A DNA stretch of 64,000 bases from Sinonovacula constricta (taxonomy: Eukaryota; Mollusca; Bivalvia; Cardiida; Solecurtidae), in NCBI GenBank assembly GCA_007844125.1, contig CM017572.1, forward strand, positions 21,621,407 through 21,685,406, given 5' to 3'. Position 1 is the first letter of the stretch, and each line of letters opens with the position of its first letter. The notes under the pieces are model-generated. The model searched no databases and was not told the DNA's origin. It was given only the letters and a program-made list of their open reading frames with translations. Shown in pieces: positions 46,760 to 58,096 of the stretch. The position numbers and the translations under genes are program-made.

Positions 46760-47481
46760 TTGAAGGATTAGTTGAAATGGTTACGCATGTTAAAACCTCT
46801 GTGTCTGAAGCAAGGAACACTGATTACAAAGATGTGTACACAAAAGCATCAACAATGGCACAAAAAGCTGGGTTAGACAGCCTCCAAATGCCTAGACGAT
46901 GTGGACGTCAGACACAGAGAAGTAACGTGCCAGCAGACAACGTAGAACAGTACTATGAACGGGCTGTGTTCCTTCCTTTTGTGGACTCAATGTCACAGCA
47001 ACTAAACCTCAGATTTAACACCATGACACAGCAGGCATGTCTGGCGTTCTGTCTGCTGCCAAACAACATTGCCAGCGCCACTCAAGAGTCGATGCTAGCT
47101 CTTCTGGACTTTTACAGAGATGACATGCCACAGCCAGACATGTTCGCACAAGAGGTCCAGCTCTGGAAACAGACCTGGAGGAACACGGAAAACAAGCCGT
47201 CGACTATTGTTGAAACATTGACAGAAACATGCCAACATATGTATCCCAACATATCGAAAGTGCTTACACTGTTGCTTTTAACTTCTGTGACATCAGCAGG
47301 AGTGGAACGGTCCAACTCGTCATTGAAATTCATCAAGAACCCGCACAGGAGTACCATGGGCCAGAGCCGGTTCAACGCTCTCATGCTACTCTTCATAAAA
47401 TTGGATATTGAGGAAATTGTGAACATCTACGCCAGGAAATATCCTAGGCGCATGCTACTGATAGATCCATTGTGCGAATAG
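46760..47481 (+). CDS. hAT transposase, C-terminal part with dimerisation domain
   Basis: Open from the acceptor TTTTTGAACAG to TAG at 47,479-47,481, about 239 residues. The last 90 residues (YPNISKVLTLLLLTSVTSAG, then VERSNSSLKFIKN and MGQSRFNALMLL) fit the hAT C-terminal dimerisation domain (Pfam Dimer_Tnp_hAT), whose hallmark is S-x2-x-ERxFS-like text followed by L-x-x-R. The overall type is like the P52rIPK ('52 kDa repressor of PKR inhibitor') family. The RNase H-like catalytic core expected upstream is missing, so no active transposase can be made from this copy. Confidence 0.8.
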
Positions 47482-47745
47482 ATACACATAGATAGCTATG
47501 CACTTAGAATATGTTGAATAGTAAAAGTATCTGAACATGGGTTCACAATTATACATGTATCTTCCCTCGTTTTTCCCGCTTAACGAAAATATACAAATTA
47601 TATAAGCCACTTAGTCGTCCTAATAGAAACCTCGTTATTAGATATTAGAACTATAGGTAACGTATGCCCCTGGATCTGCTAGTGCAACCTTTAGAGTGAT
47701 TAAAAGTTACGCCCCCCCTAACCCAAAATCCTGGATCCGCCCCTG

Positions 47746-49310
47746 AAGACCAAGTGGTTATTGGTACAGTATAAAGACCAAGTGGCTATTAGTACAGTAT
47801 AAAGACCAAGTGGTTATTGGTACAGTATAAAGACCAAGTGGTTATTGGTACAGTATAAAGACCAAGTGGTTATTGGTACAGTATAAGGACTAAGTGGCTA
47901 TTAGTACAGTATAAAGACCAAGTGGTTATTGGTACAGTACAAGGGTCATTGGAACGCTGCAAAGACCAAGTGGTTATTGGTACAGTACAATGACCAACTA
48001 GCCATTAGTACAGTATAAAGACCAAATGGATATTAGTACAGTATAAAGACCAAGTGGTTATTGGTACAGTACAAAGATCATTGGTACAGTACAAAGACCA
48101 AGTGGCTATAAGTACAGTATAAAGACCAAGTGGTTATTGGTACAGTACAAGGGTCATTGGTACGCTGCAAAGACCAAGTGGTTATTGGTACAGTACAATA
48201 ACCAACTAGCCATTAGTATAGTATAAAGACCAAATGGATATTAGTACAGTATACAGACCAAGTGGTTATTGGTACAGTATAAAGACCAAGTGGTTATTGG
48301 TACAGTACAAAGACCAAGTGGTTATTGGTACAGTACAAAGACCAAGTGGTCATTGGTACAGTACAAAGACCAAGTGGATATTAGTACAGTATAAAGACCA
48401 AGTGGTCATTAGTACAGTATAGAGACCAAGTGGTCATTGGTACAGTACAAAGACCAAGTGGTTATTGGTACAGTACAAAGACCAAGTGGTCATTAGTACA
48501 GTACAGAGACCAAGTGGTCATTAGTACAGTATAGAGACCAAGTGGATATTAGTACAGTATAGAGACCAAGTGGATATTAGTACAGTATAGAGACCAAGTG
48601 GATATTAGTACAGTATAAAGACCAAGTGGTTATTGGTACAGTACAAAGACCAAGTGGTCATTGGTACAGTACAAAGACCAAGTGGATATTAGTACAGTAT
48701 AAAGACCAAGTGGATATTAGTACAGTATAAAGACCAAGTGGTTATTGGTACAGTATAAACAACAAATGGTCATTGGTACAGTACAAAGACCAAGTGGTTA
48801 TTAGTACAGTACAAAGATCATTGGTACAGTACAAAGACAAAGTGGTTATTGGTACAGTACAAAGATCATTGGTACAGTATAAAGAACAAGTGGTCAATGG
48901 TACAGTACAAAGACCAAGTGGTTATTGATACAGTATAAAGAACAAGTGGTCAATGGTACAGTACAAAGACCAAGTGGTTATTGATACAGTATAAAGAACA
49001 AGTGGTCAATGGTACAGTACAAAGACCAAGTGGTTATTGATACAGTATAAAGAACAAGTGGTTATTAGTACTGTACAAAGGTCATTGGTATGGTACAAAG
49101 ACCAAGTGGACATTGGTACAGTACAAAGACAAAACCAGCAATGGTAAGTTCAATCATAAATTGGTCAATGGTACAGTACAAGGTGGGCATTGGTATAGGA
49201 ACAAAGAAGAAGGCAATGGTACAGTACAAAGTGAGCATTGGTATAGGAACAAAGAAGAAGGCAATGGTACAGTACAAAGGCCATGTGGGCTTTGGTATAG
49301 TACAAAAAGG
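47746..49310. repeat. 28-bp minisatellite, right part, ~1.56 kb
   Basis: Tandem AAGACCAAGTGG + TTATTGG/TCATTGG/ATATTAG + TACAGTATA/TACAGTACA units. The right end (49,140-49,310) is diverged, with longer units containing GGAACAAAGAAGAAGGCAATG. All frames with WYSTKTK text are by-products. Confidence 0.95.
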
Positions 49311-49740
49311 TTAAATCCACAAAGATTTTTTTCTTTAAAATGTTACCTTAGGTGGTATTTGTTAAACAACAAGGTGAATGTCAGCAGACTGTTCAAAGAA
49401 AATTAACCTACGGTTTTTTTATTCTTTCTATAATTGTAAGTTTAGAAATTATCAAATACATTTAAGAAAGGACCACATGTTCTGTAAGGATTTAATACCC
49501 CAGAGCTCTACACATAAATTTTCAGATTATTGTTGGTATAAATATATCTCTTATTTCTCGAAAAAATTTCCAAATGCAGTTTTCTGTATAATATTGTACA
49601 TATAATATTGTACATATTCCTATGCGGAGAATGGGTACCAAAACATAAGGCCTGGAGGAAAAATAAAGGATTTAGTACAAGTGGACCCCATATCAACAGG
49701 GTCCTTGGATTCAATCCCTGACCACAAAACCCAACATGAC
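49311..49740. other. AT-rich sequence, no feature
   Basis: No exon or repeat recognised. Confidence 0.45.
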
Positions 49741-49965
49741 CTACATACATAACACTCCAACCCATCACGACCCACCAACATGACCCACTAACCCTGCACG
49801 ATCCACCAACAGGATCCACCAACCCAGCACAACCCACCAACATGACCTACTAACCCTGCACGACCCACCAACATGACCTACTAACCCTGAACAACCCACC
49901 AACATGACCCACTAACCCTGCTCATCCCACCAACACCCACTAACTCACCAACATGACCAACCATA
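49741..49965. repeat. Minisatellite, ~32-bp unit
   Basis: Tandem units near CCAACATGACCTACTAACC followed by CTGCACGACCCA, about six imperfect copies, the last ones shortened. Confidence 0.88.
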
Positions 49966-52685
49966 AGATGTAAGTCCTAAGGCATGACTATTTACTACCC
50001 ATTGCTACATAAAGTAACTACCTGAGTACTGGTTCTACCCAGGAAAAGGCAGTTAAGAGGGTAAAATACGGTATGTTGAAAAAGCCTGTTTCCTAATTAT
50101 CTATAAACAACTAGATTTAAAGTGAAAATAATCTCATTCATCAAAAGATTTCATAAAAAAAAAACGCAAAAAAAGTTATAATGTAAGTTACAAAGAACCA
50201 CAAAACGCTATTATGTAAGGTAATGTAAGTCCAATGAGGTATCACACTTTTTTAATTATCAGAATGAAGATAAAAATATACATAAAACATTGTTTAATAT
50301 GGTATAATATTTCAGTATTATATCAATACTTACTTATTTTACTGGCATCGAAGATAAACGTTAAACTATGTTAAATATAATATTAATAAAGTCAACAATA
50401 CATATAAATAAAAAGGCAATATATACATATTCATATATATACATATGTATATATATCGCCTGCATATTGGAATTCAAAGACATCGTATAATACAAGTATG
50501 CAAATACATAAATGTAGGAAGGCTAAAATGTAACTGTTTTAAGTAAAAGCAACTTACATTTTATTAAGTGTAGTGAGTTTTATGACAAAATTCATTAAAA
50601 GCTTTATTTAACTAATAAACTAAACTTCTTATAAAATAACATTTGAATGCGTTGAAGATTGAAAAATTGTAAATGTCCTATATCTGCATTATTTGCATAG
50701 AATATGTTTACACTTAATATGTGTGCACTTAAAAACTTAATATGTTTGCACTTAATATGTTTACAACTGATTTTGCAATAAATATTTTAGCTGCACTTAA
50801 TTTTTTATTCATTAATTGCACTTTAAATTTGTGTGCACTATTTGGCGTTAACATGAATTTGTGTTGCTCTCAACATGTGAGTATTTGTATTTTTCTAAGC
50901 ATATATGTTTAAACTTAATTTGCATAAAATCCTTATTTGCACTGTGAACTTTGTATAATTTAATATTTTAGTGTGCACTGAACTCCTGTTTGCATCAGTT
51001 TATGTTTAAACTAGAGTTAGGAGGGTCGTTTGATAAGTTCATGGAATTTTACTATAAAAAGAAATGTGTTATGATATTTTTAAATCAAATTTGGTTTTAT
51101 TATGATAAGAACTCAATACGAATATGAACACCTAAATCTTACTGATCATGACCCTTTTAAATAGAAAATATCTGTATCCATGGTAACCTGTATAATGAAT
51201 GTTGCTGGGCACCATTTTTCTCCTAATTCTAATTTATTAATTTTGCGTAAAAATAACATTTATTGGTGTAGGAAAATAGTTCCAAAACACCAAATGATTT
51301 AATAATGTCATGACCGTTAAATATTGCTGTTGTTTCAATTTTTGCAATATCAAATTGTTTATCTATCAGATATTGAAATGCGTGCAATAATCTATCGTCC
51401 CACCTACAGTATTTCAGTCATCTGGAGACAGTGCGCAATAACTAAGTTTTGTGTTGGACTTGGTTAAATAGCAAAGCAGGCTTTAGAAATGATAAATAAG
51501 CCATCAACATCGAGATATGGCAGTACTTCAGTCTTCTACATGTGTCATGACCAGTTTAGAAACAGATAAACATCACTGAAAGAAGATTCTGCTGAAGGGC
51601 GGACAGCGAGCATGACGGTATCAATTTCAGATACAGCGAGAGACACAGAAAATAGTGACTCAGGGATAACTGTGCGATCAATATCAAGAGATATGGGTTG
51701 CAATTCGATCATTTGACAACCAGTGGTATTAAAACACATTTGCTATGTAGATATTGAGGCACAGGCATTGTTTGTGATTACGTCAAAAAAGTGATCTGCT
51801 GATCTGTAATGACAGTGACATAATATGACATTCAGAGCCCAACATTCAGTGCCTTTACGTATAAAAATAACTTTTGCATAGAATTTACCTTTTCTTATGG
51901 ATGTCAATAAAAAAAATCAAACCGTGTATAGTATCTATCTTACATCGTACATTTGCAAAGAATCACTTTATTTAATCAAGTAGTTTGGGTTTTTTTATGA
52001 CAAAATTCCACAAACTTATTCAACAGCCCTTACATGGTTAAATGTTGTTTTTATGTAAATTTTGACCAAGCAGATGGCTGGGATATGAGTATTTAGTCTT
52101 GACGTGGCTCACATGACAATGAATGTTTTCACAAAATTATATGTACTCAAATGCTCGCAAAAAGTATAAAAAAAATAATGAACATGTACGTTTTGTTTAC
52201 GAAAAGTACCACAGATCAACCATTGCCTTTGTGCTTAAGACTTACACTGTTTAAGAAAACATAAATTTTTCAACAGAAAGCTTGGATGATTTTTGGATTT
52301 TAGTTTCATATAAAAAATATTTTTCCTCTGCAAACAAACTTAATAAATAAAAGATTTCCTTCATTAATTCTCAAATATCTTTCCCTGAAGTGATTGGAAT
52401 TATATTCCTCTTCTGGCCATGTACTGTCAACCATGTTTATATATTTCCTCATAATGAACCGGAGAATACTTCAGTTCTGCTCCATCATGCTATGCATCTT
52501 ACACAATGAATAGGAATGTACAGTACTTTTGTTCCATTCCATATTTGACTATCAATTAATTCTACATTATTCCGTGTGATACACAGGAATATAGGTTTGT
52601 TCTGTCCTGTTTCACAGATGGCTATTATCCATGATATGTTGTATATCTTTTCTTGCTATAACTTGATTTTCTCATAGTTCTGTTA
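49966..52685. other. AT-rich intergenic sequence
   Basis: Contains a TATATACATATGTATATA palindromic patch (about 50,435-50,457), a run of related TTTGCACTTAATATG words (50,700-50,830) and a SINE-3 3' fragment at about 51,390-51,432 (ATCGTCCCACCTACAGTATTTCAG on plus). No gene is supported. Confidence 0.5.
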
Positions 52686-52689
52686 CATT

Positions 52690-53170
52690 CCATAGTTGAC
52701 TTTCAAACATGATGTTACATATCCTCTCGCATAATGCACATGAATGTACGGTAGTTGTCTGTTCCATAGTTGACTTTCAAACATGATGTTACATATCCTC
52801 TCGCAAAATGCACATGAATGTACGGTAGTTGTCTGTTCCATAGTTGACTTTCAAACATGATGTTACATATCCTCTCGCATAATGCACATGAATGTACGGT
52901 AGTTGTCTGTTCCATAGTTGACTTTCAAACATGATGTTACATATCCTCTCGCACAGTACACATGAATGTACGGTAGTTGTTCAGTTCTATATTTGACTTT
53001 CAAACATGATGTTACATATCCTCTCGCACAGTACACATGAATGTACGGTAGTTGTTCAGTTCTATATTTGACTTTCAAACATGATGTTACATATCCTCTC
53101 GCACAATACACATGAATGTACGGTAGTTGTTCCGTTCTATAGTTGACTTTCAAACATGTTACATATCTTC
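52690..53170. repeat. 74-bp tandem repeat, ~6.5 copies
   Basis: The anchor TTTCAAACATGATG recurs at about 52,701, 52,775, 52,849 and 52,923, then on to about 53,145. Early units have CTGTTCCATAG, later ones CAGTTCTATAT. It may lie in the 3' UTR of the PDZ gene or just beyond it. The minus-strand frames across it are repeat by-products. Confidence 0.9.
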
Positions 53171-53447
53171 TAGCGCAATAAACAGGCTTGTATGGTAGCA
53201 GTTCTGTTCCGTAGTTGACTACATATCTTACATATCCATAATTGACTATAAGCTGTGATATTATATATGACTGCACAAAGAACAAGAATATAGAGAAATT
53301 CTGTTCTGTTCCTTTCGTTGAATGTCAACCATGTTGTTATCATCTTTCTGCCCAAGGAATCAGAAAATACAACAGTTCTATCAACTGTGTTGTTATATAT
53401 CATTCCTCATAAAGAATCAGAATGTAGAGTGACAATCAACCAGGATG

Positions 53448-53644
53448 TTATATATCTTTCCGGGCAATGAATGGGAATATTTTCAGCGTGATGACAGACT
53501 GGTGACCGATGAGTTTATAGACTGCATCCAGGCTGAGATCTCGTACGAAATGTCCGTCAATTTCTAAGATTTCATCTCCTATACTGATCAGTCCTGCAAA
53601 CAGCTGCTCTGGTCTGTCCACAGAGAATCGGGACACAAATATAC
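53448..53644 (-). CDS. PDZ gene, last exon: second half of the PDZ domain
   Basis: Acceptor TTTATTTGCAG, a 2-base split codon, 65 codons including TAA at 53,450-53,448. It encodes IFVSRF, then AGLISIGDEILEIDGHFVRD and a closing helix and strand (SLDAVYKLI, SVITLKIFP). The GDEILEIDG text is the classical PDZ beta-D/alpha region. The protein ends IARKDI. Confidence 0.85.
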
Positions 53645-53875
53645 CTGCAAATAAAGAACACACTGTATTGAATATTTTTTTAAACAAAAAACAAACAGGT
53701 CTTTGGAAACCTTGACAGAAAATCAAATTTTGTAACATTGGTGCGGTCATTACGTTACAAGTGCTTGAGAAGTGCTTGTTAGTTGTATGTAGAGCATTTA
53801 GTCTGTGGACGGCTGAGGACGAATTTCAAGTTGCCCGGGGTGTATGTAGCCAGGTGATAGAGAGAGTGTGTAAGC

Positions 53876-53951
53876 CGTCTAGTTAGCTCAGTCGGTAGAG
53901 CATTTGCCCTGTTAGCGAAGGGTCCCAGGTTTGAGTCCCTGACTGGCTGCA
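53876..53951 (+). repeat. tRNA-like sequence in the PDZ gene intron
   Basis: TTAGCTCAGTCGGTAGAGC (A box), a TTTGC-loop-GCGAA anticodon stem with loop CCTGTTA, and GGTTTGAGTCCC (B box). The acceptor stem GTCTAGT/ACTGGCT pairs at 6 of 7 places counting G-U. The C at the place of the normally invariant U33 argues against a working tRNA. A UGU (Thr) anticodon would be read if real. SINE head is the simpler explanation. Confidence 0.45.
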
Positions 53952-54119
53952 CATTTTTCTCCCTTATGTAACAAATTGTTCTACAAAATAACATAAGATT
54001 ACCTTTTATCTTTTAACAGCTGCTTTTTTAACAAATATCAAGTTCTGTGGTTTCTACAAAATAACCAGAAATTTTTAATTTTCCAGTTATTGTACATATA
54101 AGCCAATTTATATACTAAC

Positions 54120-54328
54120 CATTTCCAAACTTTGCGTTGCCCTTAGCAATATAGAAGCCTATGGGTCCCTTGGAGGGTTTATGGAGCTGTACCATGTAAG
54201 TTCCATCTGTGTTCACCTTCAACAGACGTCCAGGTGGTGGTGTCTGGGAACTGGTTGTCGGGGACAACGTCTGGCAAGATGCCCACTGCTTACTTCTAGA
54301 CAGACCCCCTGAACCGTCATCATGAAAA
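54120..54328 (-). CDS. PDZ gene, exon with the start of the PDZ domain
   Basis: A 209-nt exon, acceptor TCTGCTTTAG, donor AATG-GTTAGT. It encodes FHDDGSGGLSRSKQWASC, a Pro/Thr linker, then GRLLKVNTDGTYMVQLHKPS and GPIGFYIAKGNAKFGN. PIGFYI is the carboxylate-binding loop of the PDZ fold, so the PDZ domain is split by the intron after GNAKFGNG. Confidence 0.84.
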
Positions 54329-54915
54329 CTAAAGCAGAAAACATAGATTATTAAAAAAAACATTGCAACTTTAATTTTCTCAGATGGGGTTGAAGCTTTT
54401 TCTTTATGTTTTCATTATGAATAAACAGAAAATGCAGATTCAAGATTCAATACACAGGAAGACCTAGCTAGGTTTTGGCTTGAGTATAAGCAGTCAACCT
54501 AGGGCTTAATGCATCTAGGGCCCGTATTCACCAATCATTTTTAAGTAAGAATTGCTCAAGTCATGGATTTCAATCCACAATATCTACATTATGTATTTAG
54601 CTACATGTCTGAATTTTTGCATGACACTCTAACTTTGCTACTTTCAGCTTAAAATCACATTGAAACTTCATAAATAAGCTTATTTTTGTTGGTATGAAAA
54701 TTGTGACTTGGGCTTAAGTCATGACCTAGATCCAAGGATCTACCAAATGCATCACAAAGACTATTGACTAAACATCAGAATGCTGACTTTGAGAGCTTTT
54801 TTTCAAAATCCTAAAAAAGACTTGTCTACCATATAAAGCTCACAGATACGAAAGAAATTTTGAGAAAGCTTAATTAAGCAAAATCATAAACAAAGCTTAA
54901 ACATATATACAATGT

Positions 54916-55238
54916 TTGTTTATTGTCTGTTTATTGTGTTTATCATCCCACCCACAGTATTTCAGTTATCTGGAAACGGTGTCCACTTGAAGCAGACATA
55001 GTGCTGCCTTCACTGTGTATAGCATGCCGTGAACACCTGGCATGATACCACACTCAGTCACATTATCCTGACACCGGGCAAACCAGTTGTGGAACTACCC
55101 TTATATTTGCTTGAGCGTTAGCAAGGGAGCTATACCACTACCATTTTTAATGACTTTGGTATGTCGCGGCCGGGGATCAAACCCGGGGCCTCCCTTAACT
55201 GGAGCCGACGCTCTACCGATTGCGCTACCAGGTCCGGT
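54916..55238 (-). mobile_element. SINE-3, full-length (minus) with TSD
   Basis: Head and body as at 38,382-38,702 (CCTGGTAGCGCAATCGGTAG on minus). The 13-bp direct repeat ATATATACAATGT lies at 54,903-54,915 and 55,239-55,251. It sits in an intron of the PDZ gene. Confidence 0.92.
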
Positions 55239-55313
55239 ATATATACAATGTAAAAAAAATGTGCATCCTATTTTCAGAATACTTCAGCAAACAGTAATAA
55301 AAATGATACGTAC

Positions 55314-55601
55314 TCATCCATTTGCAATTTCCCTTTCTTCTTCTTTCTTCCCCTAAACAAAGATGTGATAGACTTCAGCGAGGGTGCCTTTTTCATCTTG
55401 GGGAAGCCTAAGCCAGGATTTGAGGACCGCTGATTGCCGGGGTTTGGATCAGGGTCGACGCCACATGAGTCAATGCCTCGTTCCAAGCTCATTGCCTTTC
55501 TGACGGCTTTCCACTTGTGTTTTGTGGCTGATTTGATGCCACCCATCTTGTCTAACAGGGAGACTTTTGATGCACTCAATCCTTTAGATTTCTGGAGGTT
55601 G
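55314..55601 (-). CDS. PDZ gene, exon encoding a basic segment
   Basis: A 288-nt exon, acceptor TAATTACAG, donor GATGA-GTACGT, joining in phase on both sides. It encodes NLQKSKGLSASKVSLLDKMG, GIKSATKHKWKAVRKAMSLE, a Pro/Asn-rich linker and SLFRGRKKKKGKLQMD. The strongly basic patches suggest membrane or nucleic-acid contact, or a nuclear-localisation-like signal. No named domain is seen. Confidence 0.83.
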
Positions 55602-55719
55602 CTGTAATTAGAAAATTGTTGAATTAAGGTCAAGTGACCTTAAAGTATGAACTTGACCTTTGCTCTAAAAGTTCAGTGCATTTTAAAGAGATCCAGCATC
55701 GAGTGAGGTTTCGCAAAAA

Positions 55720-56340
55720 TGAATTAGAACAAGGGGGCCATGACGGCAATATGTTGCTCACCTGAATGCTGTAGGCATTTATAGCAAGGAAAGTCAGTCA
55801 TGTTTAGACAGACTAACATAATTGTAATAATTGTACAATATTTGGACAAGTAGTTTCAATTACTTACTACATGGCCATATATATTGAAAACAACACCACC
55901 TCTGGCAACCATGTTTTTTGACAACTTAACACAGATTATTAAGTGGAAACTGTTTTTTCTATTTTTAGTAAAAGTGACCTTGACCCAACTGGCCCTAAAT
56001 CCAACCCCAAGCTAGGTCTTCATGCAAGCTTGCTATATCCAAAAGTTTCAGCAAGATTGGTTTATCCAAACTGAAGGTATTGACCAGAAACCCTCTGTTT
56101 GACACTGCCAGCCTGCCTGAACACCCACCGCCCACCTTACCACAATCCAATAACCAGGATTTTTATTGAAATTGTACCATGCTGTGAAGTTTTTTTTCTT
56201 AAAAATGAAGGCCATTTAATTAAAAATCAACCATTTAAAACCATCTGACACCAACAAACCAGAAATCTGCTTTTTCTCTCACTTGCAAGGGGTAGCAACA
56301 GGAACCAACAAAGGTCAAGATACAAAGTTAATTCTTACCA
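55720..56340. repeat. Possible dispersed repeat in a PDZ gene intron
   Basis: The stretch contains GGGGGCCATGACGGCAATATG, GCTCACCTGAATG, AGTGACCTTGACCCAACTGG and CCAACCCCAAGCTAGG, of a type I associate with repeats widespread in bivalve genomes. No second copy exists in the window, so the call rests on that recollection only. Confidence 0.3.
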
Positions 56341-56942
56341 CATCAACAGATATTAACCAATCAGAAATATGCTAGTCATTTAGCATGTAAGGCATAGCAA
56401 CAGTAGTCACAAGAGGGCTTTGATGCAAAGGTCACTGTCGAGGTCCTGTTAAACAATGGGACTCTTCTGCCTAATAACAAACTGACCAAAAAACAGCAAA
56501 ACCTTGTTGTTTTTAAAAGATTTACAATACTGTAAAATTTTCATGTCTTAAAATTATACGCAGTAACTAATTGCCTTTGGATGCATGGGAACAGGACCAA
56601 TTACAAACAACAGAATAGAGCATAACATTTGACTTTTACATAGTATTGCATAGTAGTATATGCAATTCAAATTAAACAAATCATACATACACGTATGTAG
56701 CCTTAACAATTTCAATTGACATGTTATGATGTAGCAACATTTTAAACTACGTCCTAATTAAATTCTGATGGTCACTTAAGTTGAATAATAACCAAAATCC
56801 AATGCGTGAAAGCGCTGCACTTCACTTGTTTATAGAACAACATGGCGTCATCCATAGGACTTTGCCAGGAATTAATAATTATAGATGCTGCGCTCATGCA
56901 CAGTGCAGTCATACTTAACTGGTGTATTCTTCAAAGATTTAC

Positions 56943-57024
56943 CTGGGTGGCGAGGTTTCTGGTAATGTTTGTATATCTGTTTCTATAGTTGATAGACCTG
57001 ACGTAGATCTAGCAGGACGTGGAG
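56943..57024 (-). CDS. PDZ gene, small exon
   Basis: An 82-nt exon, acceptor TCTTTTTTCAG, donor CCCAG-GTAAAT. It enters with a 2-base split codon, leaves with two bases, and reads PRPARSTSGLSTIETD and QTLPETSPP in the frame fixed by its neighbours. It has no domain; Ser/Thr/Pro-rich. Confidence 0.8.
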
Positions 57025-57029
57025 CTGAA

Positions 57030-57545
57030 AAAAGACAGGTTATATGGTACTACTGAATCAAGGTTACATAAAACTGAACAGAGGTTACCTGACCAGAGTT
57101 GAGACAGGTTATATGGTACTGCCGAATCAAGGTTACATAAAACTAAACAGAGGTTACTTGACCAGAGTTGAGACAGGTTATATGGTACTACTGAATCAAG
57201 GTTACATAAAACTAAACAGAGGTTACTTGACCAGAGTTGAGACAGGTTATATGGTACTACTGAATCAAGGTTACATAAAACTAAACAGAGGTTACTTGAC
57301 CAGAGTTGAGACAGGTTATATAGTACTGCTGAATCAAGGTTACATAATACTAAACAGAGGTTACTTGACCAGAGCTGAGAAGACAGGTTATATGGTACTA
57401 CTGAATCAAGGTTACATAACACTAAACAGAGGTTACTTGACCAGAGCTGAGAAGACAGGTTATATGGTACTACTGAATCAAGGTTACATAAAACTAAACA
57501 AAGGTTACTTGACTGGAGCTGTGACAGGTTATATGGTACTACTAC
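57030..57545. repeat. 69-bp tandem repeat, ~7.5 copies
   Basis: Unit anchors GACAGGTTATATGGTACT recur at 57,034, 57,103, 57,172 and so on. The unit is a multiple of three and free of stops in one frame on each strand, which produces long false frames (185 codons plus, 137 minus). It begins 6 bp upstream of the exon at 56,943-57,024, so it contributes the branch-point region of that intron. Confidence 0.94.
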
Positions 57546-58096
57546 TATGGGTTTACAGCAGTGAACTCCACTCTAAGAGTTGGAAAGTGTTAATGTTGTG
57601 AATAACCTAAACAAAAACTAATTCTTAATAAAAAAGTGGCATAATTCTGCCAGAATTTATTTCATGATTACTTGCCCTCATGAAATAAATTCCTATTTTA
57701 AAAGTGAACAAGTCTTCCAAGTTTGTGGTGAATATTTTTGACAATTTACAAGAAATGGGGTCCACTAAAGGGCATTACTCTAGGAAAATTAAATAGGTTA
57801 CCTTCCCTTTTGAAACAGGTTTCTCATCTAATAGTGATCATAATACTAGTTTGGAAGTGCTTATTTTCGAGTTTTTGAGAAATATATCTAAAGGTTAGCC
57901 AACAACGACAATGATACAGATGCCAACAAAAAGATCATGACAAAAGCTACACATCTTTTCTTCGAAGCTAAAAAGTATTTCTTAAAACTTTTGGATATAT
58001 ATTGTTTTCTTTTTAAACTTCTATAAAAATATTATCAATTTAAAAAGGGTACTTTTATTCATCTTGTCAAAACCATTGAAAATCTTAAATATTTAC
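57546..58096. other. Intron of the PDZ gene, no other feature
   Basis: AT-rich, no exon or repeat recognised. Confidence 0.45.

Larger units (their letters stand above)
45954..47745 (+). mobile_element. hAT-type element, decayed, inside the minisatellite
   Basis: The left end CACTAGCGGATCCAGG and the inverted right end CAGGGGCGGATCCAGG form imperfect terminal inverted repeats, with C-rich/G-rich subterminal tracts (GGGGGGGCGCACCCGG left, ACGCCCCCCCTAA right). The minisatellite resumes immediately at 47,746. AAGAC(C) occurs on both sides, but the repeat context hides the exact TSD; hAT elements normally give 8 bp. The element holds only the C-terminal part of a transposase and a damaged N-terminal exon, so it is a deleted, probably non-autonomous copy of 1,792 bp. 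Confidence 0.82.

Noticed and set aside
47112..47426. Minus-strand frame over the hAT transposase
   Set aside because: Shadow of the transposase frame, which has the dimerisation-domain motifs.
51005..51060. Mariner-like terminal sequence (GAGGGTCGTTTGATAAGTTC)
   Set aside because: No inverted partner or transposase remnant was found in the window; a lone 30-bp resemblance is too weak.
52715..53403. Minus-strand repeat protein (TVHSCALCE / YIHVYCARG repeats)
   Set aside because: Produced by the 74-bp tandem array; 74 is not a multiple of three, so the frame shifts between units and only short stretches stay open.
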